From positions 1-51,246 of the forward strand of contig CAYVTZ010000021.1 in assembly GCA_964454685.1 (NCBI GenBank): DNA of 51,246 nucleotides, in the 5' to 3' direction. Numbering within the stretch: position 1 is the first letter of the stretch; the number at the start of each line of letters is the position of its first letter. The stretch is from CAYVTZ01 sp964454685 (GTDB taxonomy: Bacteria; Bacillota; Clostridia; Christensenellales; Christensenellaceae). Shown piece by piece: positions 1 to 9,408 of the stretch. The notes under the pieces are model-generated. The model was not told where the DNA came from, did not search any database, and worked only from the letters and a program-made list of their open reading frames with translations. A program made the translations under genes and the position numbers.

Positions 1-1625
1 CGGTTCAAATCCGAAGTCGTTTTTTCACACTGGAGAACAAAAAATTTCGGCTACTACTGCTGTTTTTGATTATGGGAGCGGGAGCTGTTTTTTATTTCAG
101 TGGCATACAGTGGGGGCTGCCCATGCGTTTGCATTCGGATGAGGATACGATTGTAGACGTTGCAATGCAAATGGCCGCAGCCGGAACATTTGAGCCGACT
201 GTTTTCTTTCGACCGGATCACCTTTTAATCAAATTAGATACTTTACTCTATCAGGTATATGCGAGTCTGACAGGACAGAGCATTGCGGTGTTAATCCAAA
301 ACACGCCGGAAGTGTTTTGCTTGATCGCGCGCGCGTTAACCGCAGCGTTTGGGGTGGCGTGCATTCCGCTTGCGTACGGAATTGGCTGCAAGCATAAGCC
401 GGCAACAGGATTGATCGCAGCGGCATTGTTTGCGATTTTTCCTTTATATGTACTGCATTCACATTATGCAACGTCGGATGTTCCTACGGTATTCATGACG
501 TTGGGGTTGATTTATGCGGCGATTTCGTATTTTCAGAAGCCGTGCTGGGTCTGGTTGGCCGGAATGAGTTTATTTGTAGCGATGTTTGTCACGATCAAAT
601 ATCCGGGGCTGGTGATGCTTTCAGTTGTGGCGATTGCTGTCGTGTTTGTTGGGATCCGCACCAAACAGATCAAGCGAATGCTGCTGCATGGGTTTGCGGC
701 GATCGGGATTTTCGTTGCAGCAACATTTATCATATCGCCGGAATTATTTATTCATTTTGACAAGGCGGTTGCGGCGTTTACGCAGGAAGCGCGCCCAGGA
801 CATCTTGGAGCGGATGGACTAGGATTTGGCGGGAATTTTTTGTTTTATTGGCAAGAGTTTATTATGTCAGGTAGCTTTGTTATGTTTGGCTTTACAATCC
901 TGGGATGTGTGGCAACGATTAAAGATAAAAGAGCGGATTTATTGCCGGTATATTTGGGATTCATCTATTGGACTGTTCTCAGCACGCTTGCGCTGCATTG
1001 GCAGCGTTGGGGGCTTCCGATGTTTGTAGGCCCGCTTCTGCTGGCGGCGATTGGCATTCAGTGGAGCTGGCAGACAATTCGGGAAAAAGTGAAAACAAAG
1101 CATGCGCGTGTGGCTTGGAAAGTAGTTCTTGTTGCTGCGATCAGTGTTATGACTTGCGCGCTGATTGTCTCATCTACTGCGAGAGTAGTCATGCATTGTG
1201 CAAAAGATAACAGGCTGGCGGGATTGGAGTTTTGCATCGAACAAGGCATTACAAAAGAAAATGCGATTTTAGACGCCTATATGCCTTTAAATCCGGATGA
1301 TTCGGCGATTATGTTTGATGAGTTTGAGTGGGGCGATGGGGGCAGACTTGTTTCAAAGGAGCCCAAACAATATGTTTTGATCGGAAATTCGAAGTACCGG
1401 AGATACCGCGCAGAGCGGGAGCGGTATCCGGAAGAAAACGCGATTTATGATGCGATTGAATCACAAGGTACACTGATTGCATCCTTCAAGCCGGACATGG
1501 GACTGACGCAGGGCTGGTCTGCCATCAACAATATTATTAAAAATATTGAAATGATGCAAAAGGCATCACAAGGCGCGATGTCCGGAGGGCGATACTGGAT
1601 TTATGAATGGAAAGACTGGAAGTAA
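1..1625 (+). CDS. Polytopic membrane protein, GT-C / glycosyltransferase 39-like (5' partial)
   Basis: The reading frame is open through the left edge (first full codon at 3), so the start lies outside the window; the TTG at 66 and ATG at 72 fall inside what looks like the first membrane segment and are not preceded by a ribosome binding site. The protein has about ten hydrophobic segments, and just after the first one an acidic motif (HSDEDT) in the position where GT-C enzymes of the PMT/ArnT type carry their catalytic Asp/Glu loop. A roughly 150-residue soluble tail ends in a Trp-rich stretch. GT-C enzymes move a sugar from a lipid carrier onto a glycan, lipid or protein on the outer face of the membrane. 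Family level only: acceptor and donor cannot be told. The next gene is convergent, so any operon partners lie to the left. Confidence 0.7.
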   Translation, partial: VQIRSRFFTLENKKFRLLLLFLIMGAGAVFYFSGIQWGLPMRLHSDEDTIVDVAMQMAAAGTFEPTVFFRPDHLLIKLDTLLYQVYASLTGQSIAVLIQNTPEVFCLIARALTAAFGVACIPLAYGIGCKHKPATGLIAAALFAIFPLYVLHSHYATSDVPTVFMTLGLIYAAISYFQKPCWVWLAGMSLFVAMFVTIKYPGLVMLSVVAIAVVFVGIRTKQIKRMLLHGFAAIGIFVAATFIISPELFIHFDKAVAAFTQEARPGHLGADGLGFGGNFLFYWQEFIMSGSFVMFGFTILGCVATIKDKRADLLPVYLGFIYWTVLSTLALHWQRWGLPMFVGPLLLAAIGIQWSWQTIREKVKTKHARVAWKVVLVAAISVMTCALIVSSTARVVMHCAKDNRLAGLEFCIEQGITKENAILDAYMPLNPDDSAIMFDEFEWGDGGRLVSKEPKQYVLIGNSKYRRYRAERERYPEENAIYDAIESQGTLIASFKPDMGLTQGWSAINNIIKNIEMMQKASQGAMSGGRYWIYEWKDWK

Positions 1626-1730
1626 AAATATTGTGCGAAGCAAACGCGCGAATATATGTGAAAGAAGCCGCGTATAACGCGCATCGTGCACGATAGATTA
1701 TTTCTTTGGTATATCTTTTGAAAAAGAGTT

Positions 1731-1750
1731 GCCGCGCGCAGAGGGCGCGG
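1731..1750 (-). terminator. Possible intrinsic terminator of the HEXXH gene
   Basis: On the minus strand, just downstream of the gene ending at 1765, a G+C-rich inverted repeat (CCGCGC / GCGCGG) is followed by AACTCTTTTT. The U-run is short, so the call is weak. Confidence 0.35.
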
Positions 1751-1764
1751 GGGAAAAGGATGGG

Positions 1765-2541
1765 TTATGCTTCTAAATTCACTTGCTCACCCACTGCGCC
1801 CATCAGATTTGCGGCACTTTGCACGACTGCTGTATTAGGGCTTTTGGCGGACGTTTTGGTTATGGAAGTGGTGCCGCCTTTGACATACATACGGTGACAT
1901 TCGGGACAGCAGCCCATCTGCAAGGTTACGGTCTTATTGGTGATGACCTCGCCGTTTTCCTGTGCGCGAGCTGTTTCGCGCGTGGCGTGCTCACCCTCAT
2001 GAGAGACCACGGAAAGCGCGGCCGTAGAAGCGGGGACACGCGTCGGCGCCTGAAAGGATACGCCTGCGTCGCTGGACTGATCTTGATAGGTGCGGCTTTC
2101 GCAAGTTTTGCAGCCGGAATAGGGCTTGGCCTTTTCACTGCCCTGACTCTGCTGTGCCTTTGGTTGCGCAGTGACGGGCGTAGCAGATGGCCGGGCTGCA
2201 CGCAGCGGAGACTTTGCGGAGGAGTCTGCACCGGAAAAGGGCGGTATGACACTTTGCGTGGGATTGCCGGAGGCAACATTTTTGCCAGCTTCCGACCACA
2301 ACAAAAGCGAACGCATGGGGGATAGGTTTTTGCTTTGGTCGGAGGAGGGTGGATCCAGAAAGGACAGTTTTTGCTGTGCCGGCTGATAAAACGCAGATTT
2401 TTGCAGCAGATCTTGCGGTATTTTTTCCAACATCAAATCTGCACGCAACGCGAGGTTATGCGTCGCGTTTGCGGCAGAGGCCGGTTGCGCCGTAAGCGCG
2501 GCCGGACGTGATGGATTGGTGGTTGCAACTGCCTGTGTCAT
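1765..2541 (-). CDS. Conserved hypothetical protein with HEXXH motif and two Cys pairs (SprA-like)
   Basis: 258 residues. The first ~135 are low-complexity (Ala, Ser, Pro, Gln) and look disordered. The C-terminal ~115 residues hold the conserved part: CKTC at 144-147, HEGEH at 181-185 (matching HEXXH of zincins), then CCPEC at 211-215 followed by a Gly-Thr-Thr run. This order is typical of a Bacillota family distantly like SprA-related proteins; a metal site is likely, but protease activity is unproven. No signal peptide or membrane segment is seen. A good promoter lies upstream on the same strand. Oddity: the ATG at 2541 has no ribosome binding site at normal distance. The GGGAGG nearby sits about 9 nt before another ATG (around 2557) that is in a different frame, so either the start is non-standard or an indel is present near the 5' end. 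Confidence 0.7.
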   Translation of the reverse strand: MTQAVATTNPSRPAALTAQPASAANATHNLALRADLMLEKIPQDLLQKSAFYQPAQQKLSFLDPPSSDQSKNLSPMRSLLLWSEAGKNVASGNPTQSVIPPFSGADSSAKSPLRAARPSATPVTAQPKAQQSQGSEKAKPYSGCKTCESRTYQDQSSDAGVSFQAPTRVPASTAALSVVSHEGEHATRETARAQENGEVITNKTVTLQMGCCPECHRMYVKGGTTSITKTSAKSPNTAVVQSAANLMGAVGEQVNLEA

Positions 2542-2615
2542 CTGCTGCCGCTGCCATTACAACAGCGCCTCCCGCTGATTTATTTGGTATCCGCAACAAT
2601 GTTTGGATACTCATT

Positions 2616-2643
2616 ATTATAAAACAAATGATACAGATTTCAA
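2616..2643 (-). promoter_or_regulatory. Sigma-A type promoter for the HEXXH gene
   Basis: Minus strand: TTGAAA (2638-2643), 16-bp spacer, TATAAT (2616-2621). It points at the gene starting at 2541 and lies between it and the upstream msrAB gene. Confidence 0.65.
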
Positions 2644-2689
2644 GTGGATTCTAGCCGTTCACATCCAAAAGCGACAAATTGTGATCGGA

Positions 2690-3751
2690 TTAAGGCAACA
2701 AGGGCAAGTAATCCCCATAGCCCTGAGCTTCCATCTCTTCCTTGGGGATGAAGCGCAGAGACGCGCTGTTGATGCAATAACGCAAGCCCCCGCTTTCAGC
2801 GGGACCATCCCGGAACACATGTCCCAAATGCGAATCGCCCAGCGCACTGCGCACCTCGGTACGCGACATGCCAAACGAATCGTCCGGGACTTGCTGAAGC
2901 AGGGATTCATCGATGGGCTTAGAAAATGCGGGCCAACCGCAACCGCTGTCAAATTTATCCGTCGAGATGAACAGCGGCTGACCGGTTGTAATGTCCACAT
3001 AAATGCCTTCGCGGAACTCTTGATCATACTCGTTGCTAAAGGGTGATTCTGTATCGCCATTTTGCGTGACGCGCTGCTGCAAATCTGAAAGCTGCGTCTG
3101 CATCTGCTCCTTTGTCATTTTCTGATATTTGGCGTTCGGGTCTACGGCATCCTTAACCTCGCGCATAGCCTGGGGAGAGATGTGGCAGTAGCCATAAGGG
3201 TTCTTATCCAAATAATCTTGATGTGATTCTTCTGCACGATAGAAATTGTCCAGCGGCTGTGCCTCGATTACAATGGCATCGCTGAAGTGTTGCTGCAACG
3301 CGGAGAGGGAATCGTCGATGATACTGCGATCCTGCGGATCGGTATAGTAGATTCCGGTACGGTATTGCGTGCCGATATCATTGCCTTGCTGATCCAGCGA
3401 GGTGGGATCAATGATTTTGTAAAATTGTTCCAGCAAGAATGGCAGCGTGAGGGCATCTGCGTCATAGACGACATGAACCGCCTCGGCTGCATCCGTAACC
3501 CCGGCACTGACCTGTTCATAAGTGGGGCTGGGTAAATTGGAATTGGCATAACCCGCCGTTGTGCTCACCACGCCGGGCAGCAGACTCATATATTGCTGGA
3601 CACCCCAAAAGCATCCACCTGCGAGATAAATCTCTTTTTGATTAGGCAACAAAGATGGCACCTCCTTCGTAGTTGGTATTGTGGTTGTAGCGGCGCTGCA
3701 TGCACTCAAAATCAGAATGAGAGCAATGATACCGCAAAGAACGCGCTTCAT
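2690..3751 (-). CDS. msrAB: Lipoprotein peptide methionine sulfoxide reductase MsrA-MsrB fusion
   Basis: Repairs both S- and R-epimers of oxidised methionine in proteins. 353 residues from the ATG at 3751, chosen because AGAAAGGA precedes it; an upstream ATG at 3793 lacks a site and would bury the signal peptide. Residues 1-18 are a lipoprotein signal with lipobox LSAC (Cys18), so the enzyme is probably anchored outside the membrane. The MsrA domain has GCFWG at 46-50 (catalytic Cys47) and a GYCHI motif at its end that probably supplies the recycling Cys. The MsrB domain follows from ~225, with GCGWPAF and the catalytic RYCINSASLRF (Cys326). The CXXC zinc pairs of some MsrB proteins are absent. 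Exported MsrAB proteins protect surface proteins from oxidants; the perR-rbr operon in this window serves a related need. Confidence 0.93.
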   Translation of the reverse strand: MKRVLCGIIALILILSACSAATTTIPTTKEVPSLLPNQKEIYLAGGCFWGVQQYMSLLPGVVSTTAGYANSNLPSPTYEQVSAGVTDAAEAVHVVYDADALTLPFLLEQFYKIIDPTSLDQQGNDIGTQYRTGIYYTDPQDRSIIDDSLSALQQHFSDAIVIEAQPLDNFYRAEESHQDYLDKNPYGYCHISPQAMREVKDAVDPNAKYQKMTKEQMQTQLSDLQQRVTQNGDTESPFSNEYDQEFREGIYVDITTGQPLFISTDKFDSGCGWPAFSKPIDESLLQQVPDDSFGMSRTEVRSALGDSHLGHVFRDGPAESGGLRYCINSASLRFIPKEEMEAQGYGDYLPLLP

Positions 3752-3820
3752 GGCTACATTCCTTTCTGTGTATATTCGCTTATAGATAACCAATATTTTG
3801 TGAACATAAAATGAAATCGG

Positions 3821-3848
3821 TTGAAAATCGACGTGTTTGTGATATAAT
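3821..3848 (+). promoter_or_regulatory. Promoter of the DUF3048 lipoprotein gene
   Basis: TTGAAA (3821-3826), 16-bp spacer, TATAAT (3843-3848), followed after about 15 nt by the ribosome binding site AGAAAGG at 3864-3870. Confidence 0.7.
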
Positions 3849-3879
3849 CATTAGGTCAATAAAAGAAAGGATGGATACT

Positions 3880-5052
3880 ATGAGAAAAATTATTGTTCTG
3901 CTACTGGCAGCCATAATGGTTTTTGGCCTGGCGGCAGCTTGTGCGAAACCTGAGCCGCAGGAAACACCGGTTGTTGTTGAAACGACCCCGGAACCTAGCG
4001 TAGAAGCAACCCCGGAGCCTACCGTTGAAGCAACGCCGGAGCAGCCGGCAGCGCCGGAGAATATCTCCCCCACGACGGGACTGGAGAACACAACAACAAC
4101 CTACAAGCCTGTCTGGGTACAGATCGACAACGAAGCGCCTGCGCGCCCGCAGAGCGGCATGCAGCTTGCAGACGTGGTTTATGAGACGCCCATCGAAGGA
4201 GCAGACACGAGACTTTCGGCGATTTTCAACGACGTAATTTGGTCGGATAACGGCATGGATAAAGTGGTTGCAGGGGCGGTGCGTTCCTCGCGCTATTATC
4301 ACCAGTGGATCCAGAGTGAATGGGATGCTTTGTATGTGCACATGGGAGGTCCCGATAAAACCAACAACCCCGACAGCGACATTTGGGGCGCAGCGAGTAA
4401 ACACATCAAGCAGCGCATCAACGGCGCAGGTAAGGGCGCGGTGAGCGCAGACATGTTCTTTAAGAACGACAAGGGTGATCCGATTTCGCATTTTGCGATG
4501 ACGGACGTGAAGGCGGACGCTGCCATCATGAAATATGAGCCGAAGCCGCGTGAGCCGTTTAAATACTATCCGTTGGAAGCATACGCGGATGCGCCGCAGG
4601 TGGAGAGCATCTCGCTGCCCTTCTTTAACAGCGATAATTTTGTGTCTTATCAGTATGACGCGGCATCCGACAAGCTACTGCGCTATATGAAAGGCAAAGA
4701 GTTTATTGCGAAAGAGACCGGCAAACCGGTGGAAGTGCAGAACCTGATTGTGCAGTACGTGAGTGCGGGGGATATGGCAAATGATGCGCCGCGTAAAATG
4801 GTCAATGTGTTTGGCGAAGGTCCGGCGGAGTTCGTGATTCACGGCAAATATTTGGAGGGAACCTGGAAGCGCGCGGACGTGAATGCGCCCACAAAATATT
4901 ACCTGCAAGATGGTAAGGAAGTGACGCTGACACCCGGCAACACCTGGATTGCAATGCACCCCAACACCAAAAACAGTGTGGTGAAGCTGGCGGGCGGCGC
5001 AACCGCTGAAAGCGCGGCGCCGAGTGCATCACCCAGCGCAAAAGCGGATTGA
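3880..5052 (+). CDS. DUF3048 domain lipoprotein (YerB-like)
   Basis: 390 residues from the ATG at 3880, which has AGAAAGG nine nucleotides upstream; an in-frame ATG at 3871 is too close to that site. Residues 1-21 form a lipoprotein signal ending in a Cys (LAAAC, Cys21), followed by a linker rich in Glu, Pro and Thr with repeated EATPEP units. The rest matches the DUF3048 family: a VQIDNEAPARPQSG start, a GAVRSSRYYHQWIQ segment and a VHMGGPDKTNN segment. DUF3048 proteins such as B. subtilis YerB are surface lipoproteins of unknown biochemical role. The gene is single, with its own promoter and a strong terminator. Confidence 0.88.
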   Translation: MRKIIVLLLAAIMVFGLAAACAKPEPQETPVVVETTPEPSVEATPEPTVEATPEQPAAPENISPTTGLENTTTTYKPVWVQIDNEAPARPQSGMQLADVVYETPIEGADTRLSAIFNDVIWSDNGMDKVVAGAVRSSRYYHQWIQSEWDALYVHMGGPDKTNNPDSDIWGAASKHIKQRINGAGKGAVSADMFFKNDKGDPISHFAMTDVKADAAIMKYEPKPREPFKYYPLEAYADAPQVESISLPFFNSDNFVSYQYDAASDKLLRYMKGKEFIAKETGKPVEVQNLIVQYVSAGDMANDAPRKMVNVFGEGPAEFVIHGKYLEGTWKRADVNAPTKYYLQDGKEVTLTPGNTWIAMHPNTKNSVVKLAGGATAESAAPSASPSAKAD

Positions 5053-5067
5053 AACCGGAGTGCGGAC

Positions 5068-5107
5068 AAAGAGCCAACGAGCCGAAAGGCTTTTGGCTCT
5101 TTTTTTG
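5068..5107 (+). terminator. Intrinsic terminator after the DUF3048 gene
   Basis: AAAGAGCCAA pairs with TTGGCTCTTT around an inner GCC-GAAA-GGC hairpin, and the stem runs into seven T. Confidence 0.85.
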
Positions 5108-5181
5108 CGTTCCAAATGTGTGCCAAAGCGCAGCGTTCAGAGAGGAAATACGGAAAAAAAGCAACAAAATGATGGAATCGG

Positions 5182-5211
5182 TTGTGGACAATGGGTGTAA
5201 TGTGCTAGAAT
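5182..5211 (+). promoter_or_regulatory. Promoter of the c-di-GMP enzyme transcript
   Basis: TTGTGG (5182-5187), 18-bp spacer, TAGAAT (5206-5211) with a TG extended -10 at 5203-5204. Transcription from here would give a leader of almost 400 nt before the next long gene at 5614. Confidence 0.5.
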
Positions 5212-5613
5212 GAAAATAAATACGAGACCGATAAGGAATCAAATGAAGCAGGCAATATTGTATGTGCCGAACAAAGGCAGAAATCGGCACCACAGAATTC
5301 GTATCGCAGATGGCTGCGGCAAGAGGCCGAGCCTATCGTCCGGAACGCAATCTTTATTCATTTCGACAGTGTACATTGGCGAAGCGCTAAGGCAATTCGC
5401 TGATTGGCTGAACGGTGTGAGACAAAGGTAACTGCGTTTCAAGCTTTAGATAACTTTTTCGCCCGTGTATTTTTTACAGAAGCAACAGCGAGAGCTAGGC
5501 AGGTGACTGTAACTCCGCTAGGAAAGATACAATAGGATTAGGCGTGCAAGCGAAACTGTGTTGGGTTCGTTTTTTTCGCATCTAAAAACCATCCATGAAT
5601 GTGAGGCAACAAA
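5212..5613 (+). other. Long gene-poor leader before the c-di-GMP enzyme
   Basis: About 400 nt with no convincing gene. A small frame at 5243-5431 (62 residues, AAGGA nearby) has no recognisable sequence. Near its end, GCGAAAC (5550-5556) can pair weakly with GTTCGT (5565-5570), followed by a run of seven T (5570-5576), which looks like an attenuator 38 nt before the start codon. I compared it by eye with class I and II c-di-GMP riboswitches, TPP and cobalamin motifs and found no match. Confidence 0.4.
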
Positions 5614-8600
5614 ATGGAGAAGCAGATTAGCAAGGAATTACCACATTATCTGACACCGAGCGATTTTCAGAATGTGATGAAGCAGCATATCAAGACGGCT
5701 CAGGAGACGGGCGCACAAGTGGCGCTGGTTTCTCTTGATTTTGATAATTTCAATTATGTCAATGATTTGTTTGGATATGAAGTAGGCGACCATGTGCTGG
5801 AGCGGCTGGAGCAGCACTTTTCCGAACAGGTCCACCAAAGCGAGTGCTTTACGCGGGATCGTGCAGATCATTTTTTATTCTGTCTGGAATCAAGCACGGA
5901 AGCAGAACTGATGCAGCGCTTTTACGAGATGACGCAGTTTGATACAGCATTCACGGGGGTTTTGCCTGCGCATTACAGATTGATTGCTAGCGGAGGGCTG
6001 ATTGCCGTGACAGGCAGTGAACCGTTGCTTTCAGCGCTGCTGGATAAAGCGAATTATGCTCGAAAAAAGGCCAAAGGAAACGATAGAAGCACCTGCCTGA
6101 TTTATGACGAGAAAATGGGCGACCATGTGCAGTGGCAGAAGATTGTGACATATTTGATGGAATCTGCATTGCGCAACCGCGAGTTTGAACTGTATTTACA
6201 GCCGCGCGTGTTGATCAAGGATGGGCAGATAGTGGGCGCGGAGGCGCTTGTGCGTTGGAGCAACCCGATTTACGGCATGATTTATCCGGATCGATTTATT
6301 CCCATTATGGAGCAGAATGGATTTATCCGGCAACTGGACTTCTTTATGCTGGGAGAAGCGTGCCGCTTCCTAAAGAATTGTATTGAAACGGGGATTCCGT
6401 TGCTGCCGGTTTCGGTAAACTTTTCCAGATTCCACCTGATGACGGAAAATCTTGTGGAGCGCATTTTCCAGACGGTGCGGGATTGGGGTATTTCTCCGCA
6501 TTTGATTGAAATTGAATTCACGGAGAGCCTTTCCGTTGAGAGCTTTGAGCGGCTGATTCGCGCTGTGGTAGACTTGAAAACGCTGGGATTTGTGGTTTCA
6601 TTGGATGACTTTGGGAACGCATATTCCTCTTTGAGCTGCTTAAAAGACATGCCCTTTGACGTAATCAAGATTGACAAAGGGTTTTTGGAGGATACGACAG
6701 ACACAGAAAAAGGCAAAGTGGTCATTGCCAAGATGGTTGAACTGGTGAAGTCGATGCGTATGCTTGCGGTGGTGGAAGGCGTAGAGACCGAAGAGCAACT
6801 GGAATATTTGCGGAAGTTAAGCTGCGACATGGCACAGGGTTACCTCTTTGCAAGACCGATGCCGATAGCGGAATACGTGAAGCGTCTGAAGGAGAGCGAG
6901 GTTGTGGAAAATCTGGGAGAGTATATCTCCGACCCATCCAACCAGACGACGAAGTCTTATTTGAGTGTGATTCCGGAGGAATTTCAAATGGACAACTGGG
7001 AGCTGTACACGCTGGGTAAGAACATCGACATGGGACTGATGAAGGGGTATTTGGATAACGATGCCACCGTGCAATATGTGAACGACCGTGCATTAGAGTA
7101 TTTAGGATATAGCAGGCAGGAATTTCGGGAACTGTTTAAAAACAGCATCGTAGCCTTTACACACCCTGATGATGTGCATGTTGTACAAGCGAATGTGGTG
7201 AAGCTGGTGGAAACAGGCAAACCGCTGGAATTTCAGACGCGCGCGATTCGCAAGGATGGCAAGGTGATCGTTTTACAGGGGCGGTCTTCCTGCGTGATGG
7301 ATGGGCACGGGCGCCCGATTGGCATATACGCATTTCAGGATGTGACGGAGGAGCTGGAGCGTACAGAGGCTTTGCAGCGTAATTTGCGGGAAAAAATGGA
7401 ACGACTGCGCGCCAGCGAGGAACGCTACCGCATCATCGTAGATCAAAGCGAGGATATCGTATTTGAGTGGGATTTTATGTCCGGCGACATTCACTTTTCG
7501 CGCGCGTACGAGGAACTGTTTGGGGAATCGGCATTGGAGGAGCACGTGACGAACAATGCGGCGATCCGCAAGCTGGTGTACCCGGACGACATCGAGGTGT
7601 TTGACCGTTGGGTGAACGAGCTATATGAGAAGCCGAGACGGGCGGAGGCACAGTTTCGCATTCGCGCATTCAACGGTAAATATATTTGGATGAGCTGCCG
7701 CGCGACATCGCTGAGTGTGGGGAACAATCCGCCTTTTAAGGCGATTGGCGTTTATTCCAACGTGACGGCGCAGAAGGATGAAATGGATGCGTTACTGCAC
7801 AAGATGCAGCGTGATCCGCTGACCAATTTGTTCAACCGCGAGGAGACGTATCGCAGAATTCGTGAGGCGATGCGTCTGCACCCTGCGCAAACGGCTGCAT
7901 TGTTTATTGTCGACATTGACGACTTCAAGCAATTTAACGATTCGCTGGGGCATCAGGCAGGGGACAACATTCTGGCAGAGATCGCCCAGAAAATGCGCAC
8001 TGTTTTTCGGGAAACGGACATCATCGGGCGCATTGGAGGAGACGAGATTGCGGTGTTTATGCAGGATTGCGAGGAGAATGTGGTGCGCCAGCGTGCCAGC
8101 GTACTGGCGCAGGCGCTGCATATCACATACCACGGCGCCAAAGAGCAATATCGGGTGACGGGCAGCGTGGGCGTGGCGCTATATCCCAAACAAGGGCGTT
8201 CCTTTGAGGAACTATACCAACTGGCAGACATTGCGTTGTTTGAGTCCAAGAACAACGGAAAAGACTGCGTGACGCAGTATCACAAGGATTTGACAGGCGA
8301 CATACAGGACAACCGCACACCGGTGGATTGGGCGGACAGCTTTTTGAACACGCACTTCCAGCATGATTTTCCTTTTAAGGTGTTTGAGACGTTGTATGAG
8401 ACCAAAGACATCCATGCAAGCATTCAGATGATACTGGAGATTTTGGGGAACCAATATGCGCTGGATCGGGTGTACATCTTCCAAAATGACGAGAATGAGC
8501 TTACCATCAGCAATACCTATGAATGGTGCGCGCCCGGCATCAAGCCGGAGATGGATTTGCTGCAGAGCATTTCGATGGAAGAACTTAGCATTTATTATTC

Positions 8601-9204
8601 CCGGTACAGCGAAGAGGGCGTGTTCTGCTGCAGCGATATTCGTGAAGCGGGCGAGGCGGTCTATGAGCTTTGCGAGCCGCAGGGCATCAAGTCGCTTCTG
8701 CACTGCGCATTGCTGAACCAGCGTGACATGATTGGCTTTGTGGGATTTGATGATTGCACAGAATACCGAAACTGGTCGGGAGAAGAGATCGCAATGCTGG
8801 GATACCTTTCCCGCATACTCTCTGTGTTTTTGAACAAGACCAGCACGGAAAAACAGCTGGAAAGAAGCTATCGGCACTATGTGGAGATGCTGGATAACCT
8901 GAATGGGTTTGTCTATGTCATCGATCCACAGACCTATCAGACCCTATACCTGAACAAGGCAACGCAGGCGCTGGGGGTTTCGGTGGGTGTGACGTGCCAT
9001 CAGATGGCGTTTGGTTCGGATCAGCCTTGTGAGCGATGCCCCATGAAAAAGTTCACGGATGCGGAGGGCTACGCGACCGAGGAAATCTATTCTGAAATGC
9101 TGAACGGGTGGGTGCACGCTGCGGCCTCCCGCTTTAAGTGGGAAGGCGGTCAGGATGTGGTGCTCATTTGCTGTACGGATATTTCGCAATACAAGACGAG
9201 CTGA
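5614..9204 (+). CDS. Cyclic-di-GMP turnover protein: degenerate GGDEF, EAL, two PAS, GGDEF, GAF-like, C-terminal PAS
   Basis: 1196 residues, no membrane segment or signal peptide. Order: residues ~1-175 a degenerate GGDEF domain (RADHF at 83-87 where GGDEF should be); ~185-430 an EAL phosphodiesterase with EAL at 210-212 and the further motifs VNFSRFH, EFTES, LDDFG, KIDKGF, EGVET and QGYLF, so active residues appear intact; ~475-590 and ~615-725 two PAS sensors; ~734-900 a second GGDEF with GGDEI at 808-812 and an RETD inhibitory-site motif five residues before it; ~910-1085 a GAF-like region; and a final PAS-like segment with Cys1128, Cys1139 and Cys1142. The protein may both make and break c-di-GMP. 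It is transcribed alone. Which activity dominates cannot be told from sequence. Confidence 0.92.
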   Translation: MEKQISKELPHYLTPSDFQNVMKQHIKTAQETGAQVALVSLDFDNFNYVNDLFGYEVGDHVLERLEQHFSEQVHQSECFTRDRADHFLFCLESSTEAELMQRFYEMTQFDTAFTGVLPAHYRLIASGGLIAVTGSEPLLSALLDKANYARKKAKGNDRSTCLIYDEKMGDHVQWQKIVTYLMESALRNREFELYLQPRVLIKDGQIVGAEALVRWSNPIYGMIYPDRFIPIMEQNGFIRQLDFFMLGEACRFLKNCIETGIPLLPVSVNFSRFHLMTENLVERIFQTVRDWGISPHLIEIEFTESLSVESFERLIRAVVDLKTLGFVVSLDDFGNAYSSLSCLKDMPFDVIKIDKGFLEDTTDTEKGKVVIAKMVELVKSMRMLAVVEGVETEEQLEYLRKLSCDMAQGYLFARPMPIAEYVKRLKESEVVENLGEYISDPSNQTTKSYLSVIPEEFQMDNWELYTLGKNIDMGLMKGYLDNDATVQYVNDRALEYLGYSRQEFRELFKNSIVAFTHPDDVHVVQANVVKLVETGKPLEFQTRAIRKDGKVIVLQGRSSCVMDGHGRPIGIYAFQDVTEELERTEALQRNLREKMERLRASEERYRIIVDQSEDIVFEWDFMSGDIHFSRAYEELFGESALEEHVTNNAAIRKLVYPDDIEVFDRWVNELYEKPRRAEAQFRIRAFNGKYIWMSCRATSLSVGNNPPFKAIGVYSNVTAQKDEMDALLHKMQRDPLTNLFNREETYRRIREAMRLHPAQTAALFIVDIDDFKQFNDSLGHQAGDNILAEIAQKMRTVFRETDIIGRIGGDEIAVFMQDCEENVVRQRASVLAQALHITYHGAKEQYRVTGSVGVALYPKQGRSFEELYQLADIALFESKNNGKDCVTQYHKDLTGDIQDNRTPVDWADSFLNTHFQHDFPFKVFETLYETKDIHASIQMILEILGNQYALDRVYIFQNDENELTISNTYEWCAPGIKPEMDLLQSISMEELSIYYSRYSEEGVFCCSDIREAGEAVYELCEPQGIKSLLHCALLNQRDMIGFVGFDDCTEYRNWSGEEIAMLGYLSRILSVFLNKTSTEKQLERSYRHYVEMLDNLNGFVYVIDPQTYQTLYLNKATQALGVSVGVTCHQMAFGSDQPCERCPMKKFTDAEGYATEEIYSEMLNGWVHAAASRFKWEGGQDVVLICCTDISQYKTS

Positions 9205-9408
9205 GCAGGGCGCGCTCTGCAACAGTGCAAGAGCCTTGTTGATGCGCGGATACCTGATGTGAAACAAGAAAAAATTGTTTTAGTTCTGTCCGGATTCGGG
9301 TATAGTAATGTGAAGAAGGGCAGAACCGCGATGCGGGATTGCCGATCTCGGAGGCGTTTGTGGCGCGGGGAAAGCGCTGCGAAACGGTAGAACAGGGAGG
9401 TAGGACAG

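Noticed and set aside
5243..5431. Small 62-codon frame in the leader of the c-di-GMP enzyme
   Set aside because: A possible ribosome binding site exists but the sequence is unrecognised; kept only as a remark in the leader entry.
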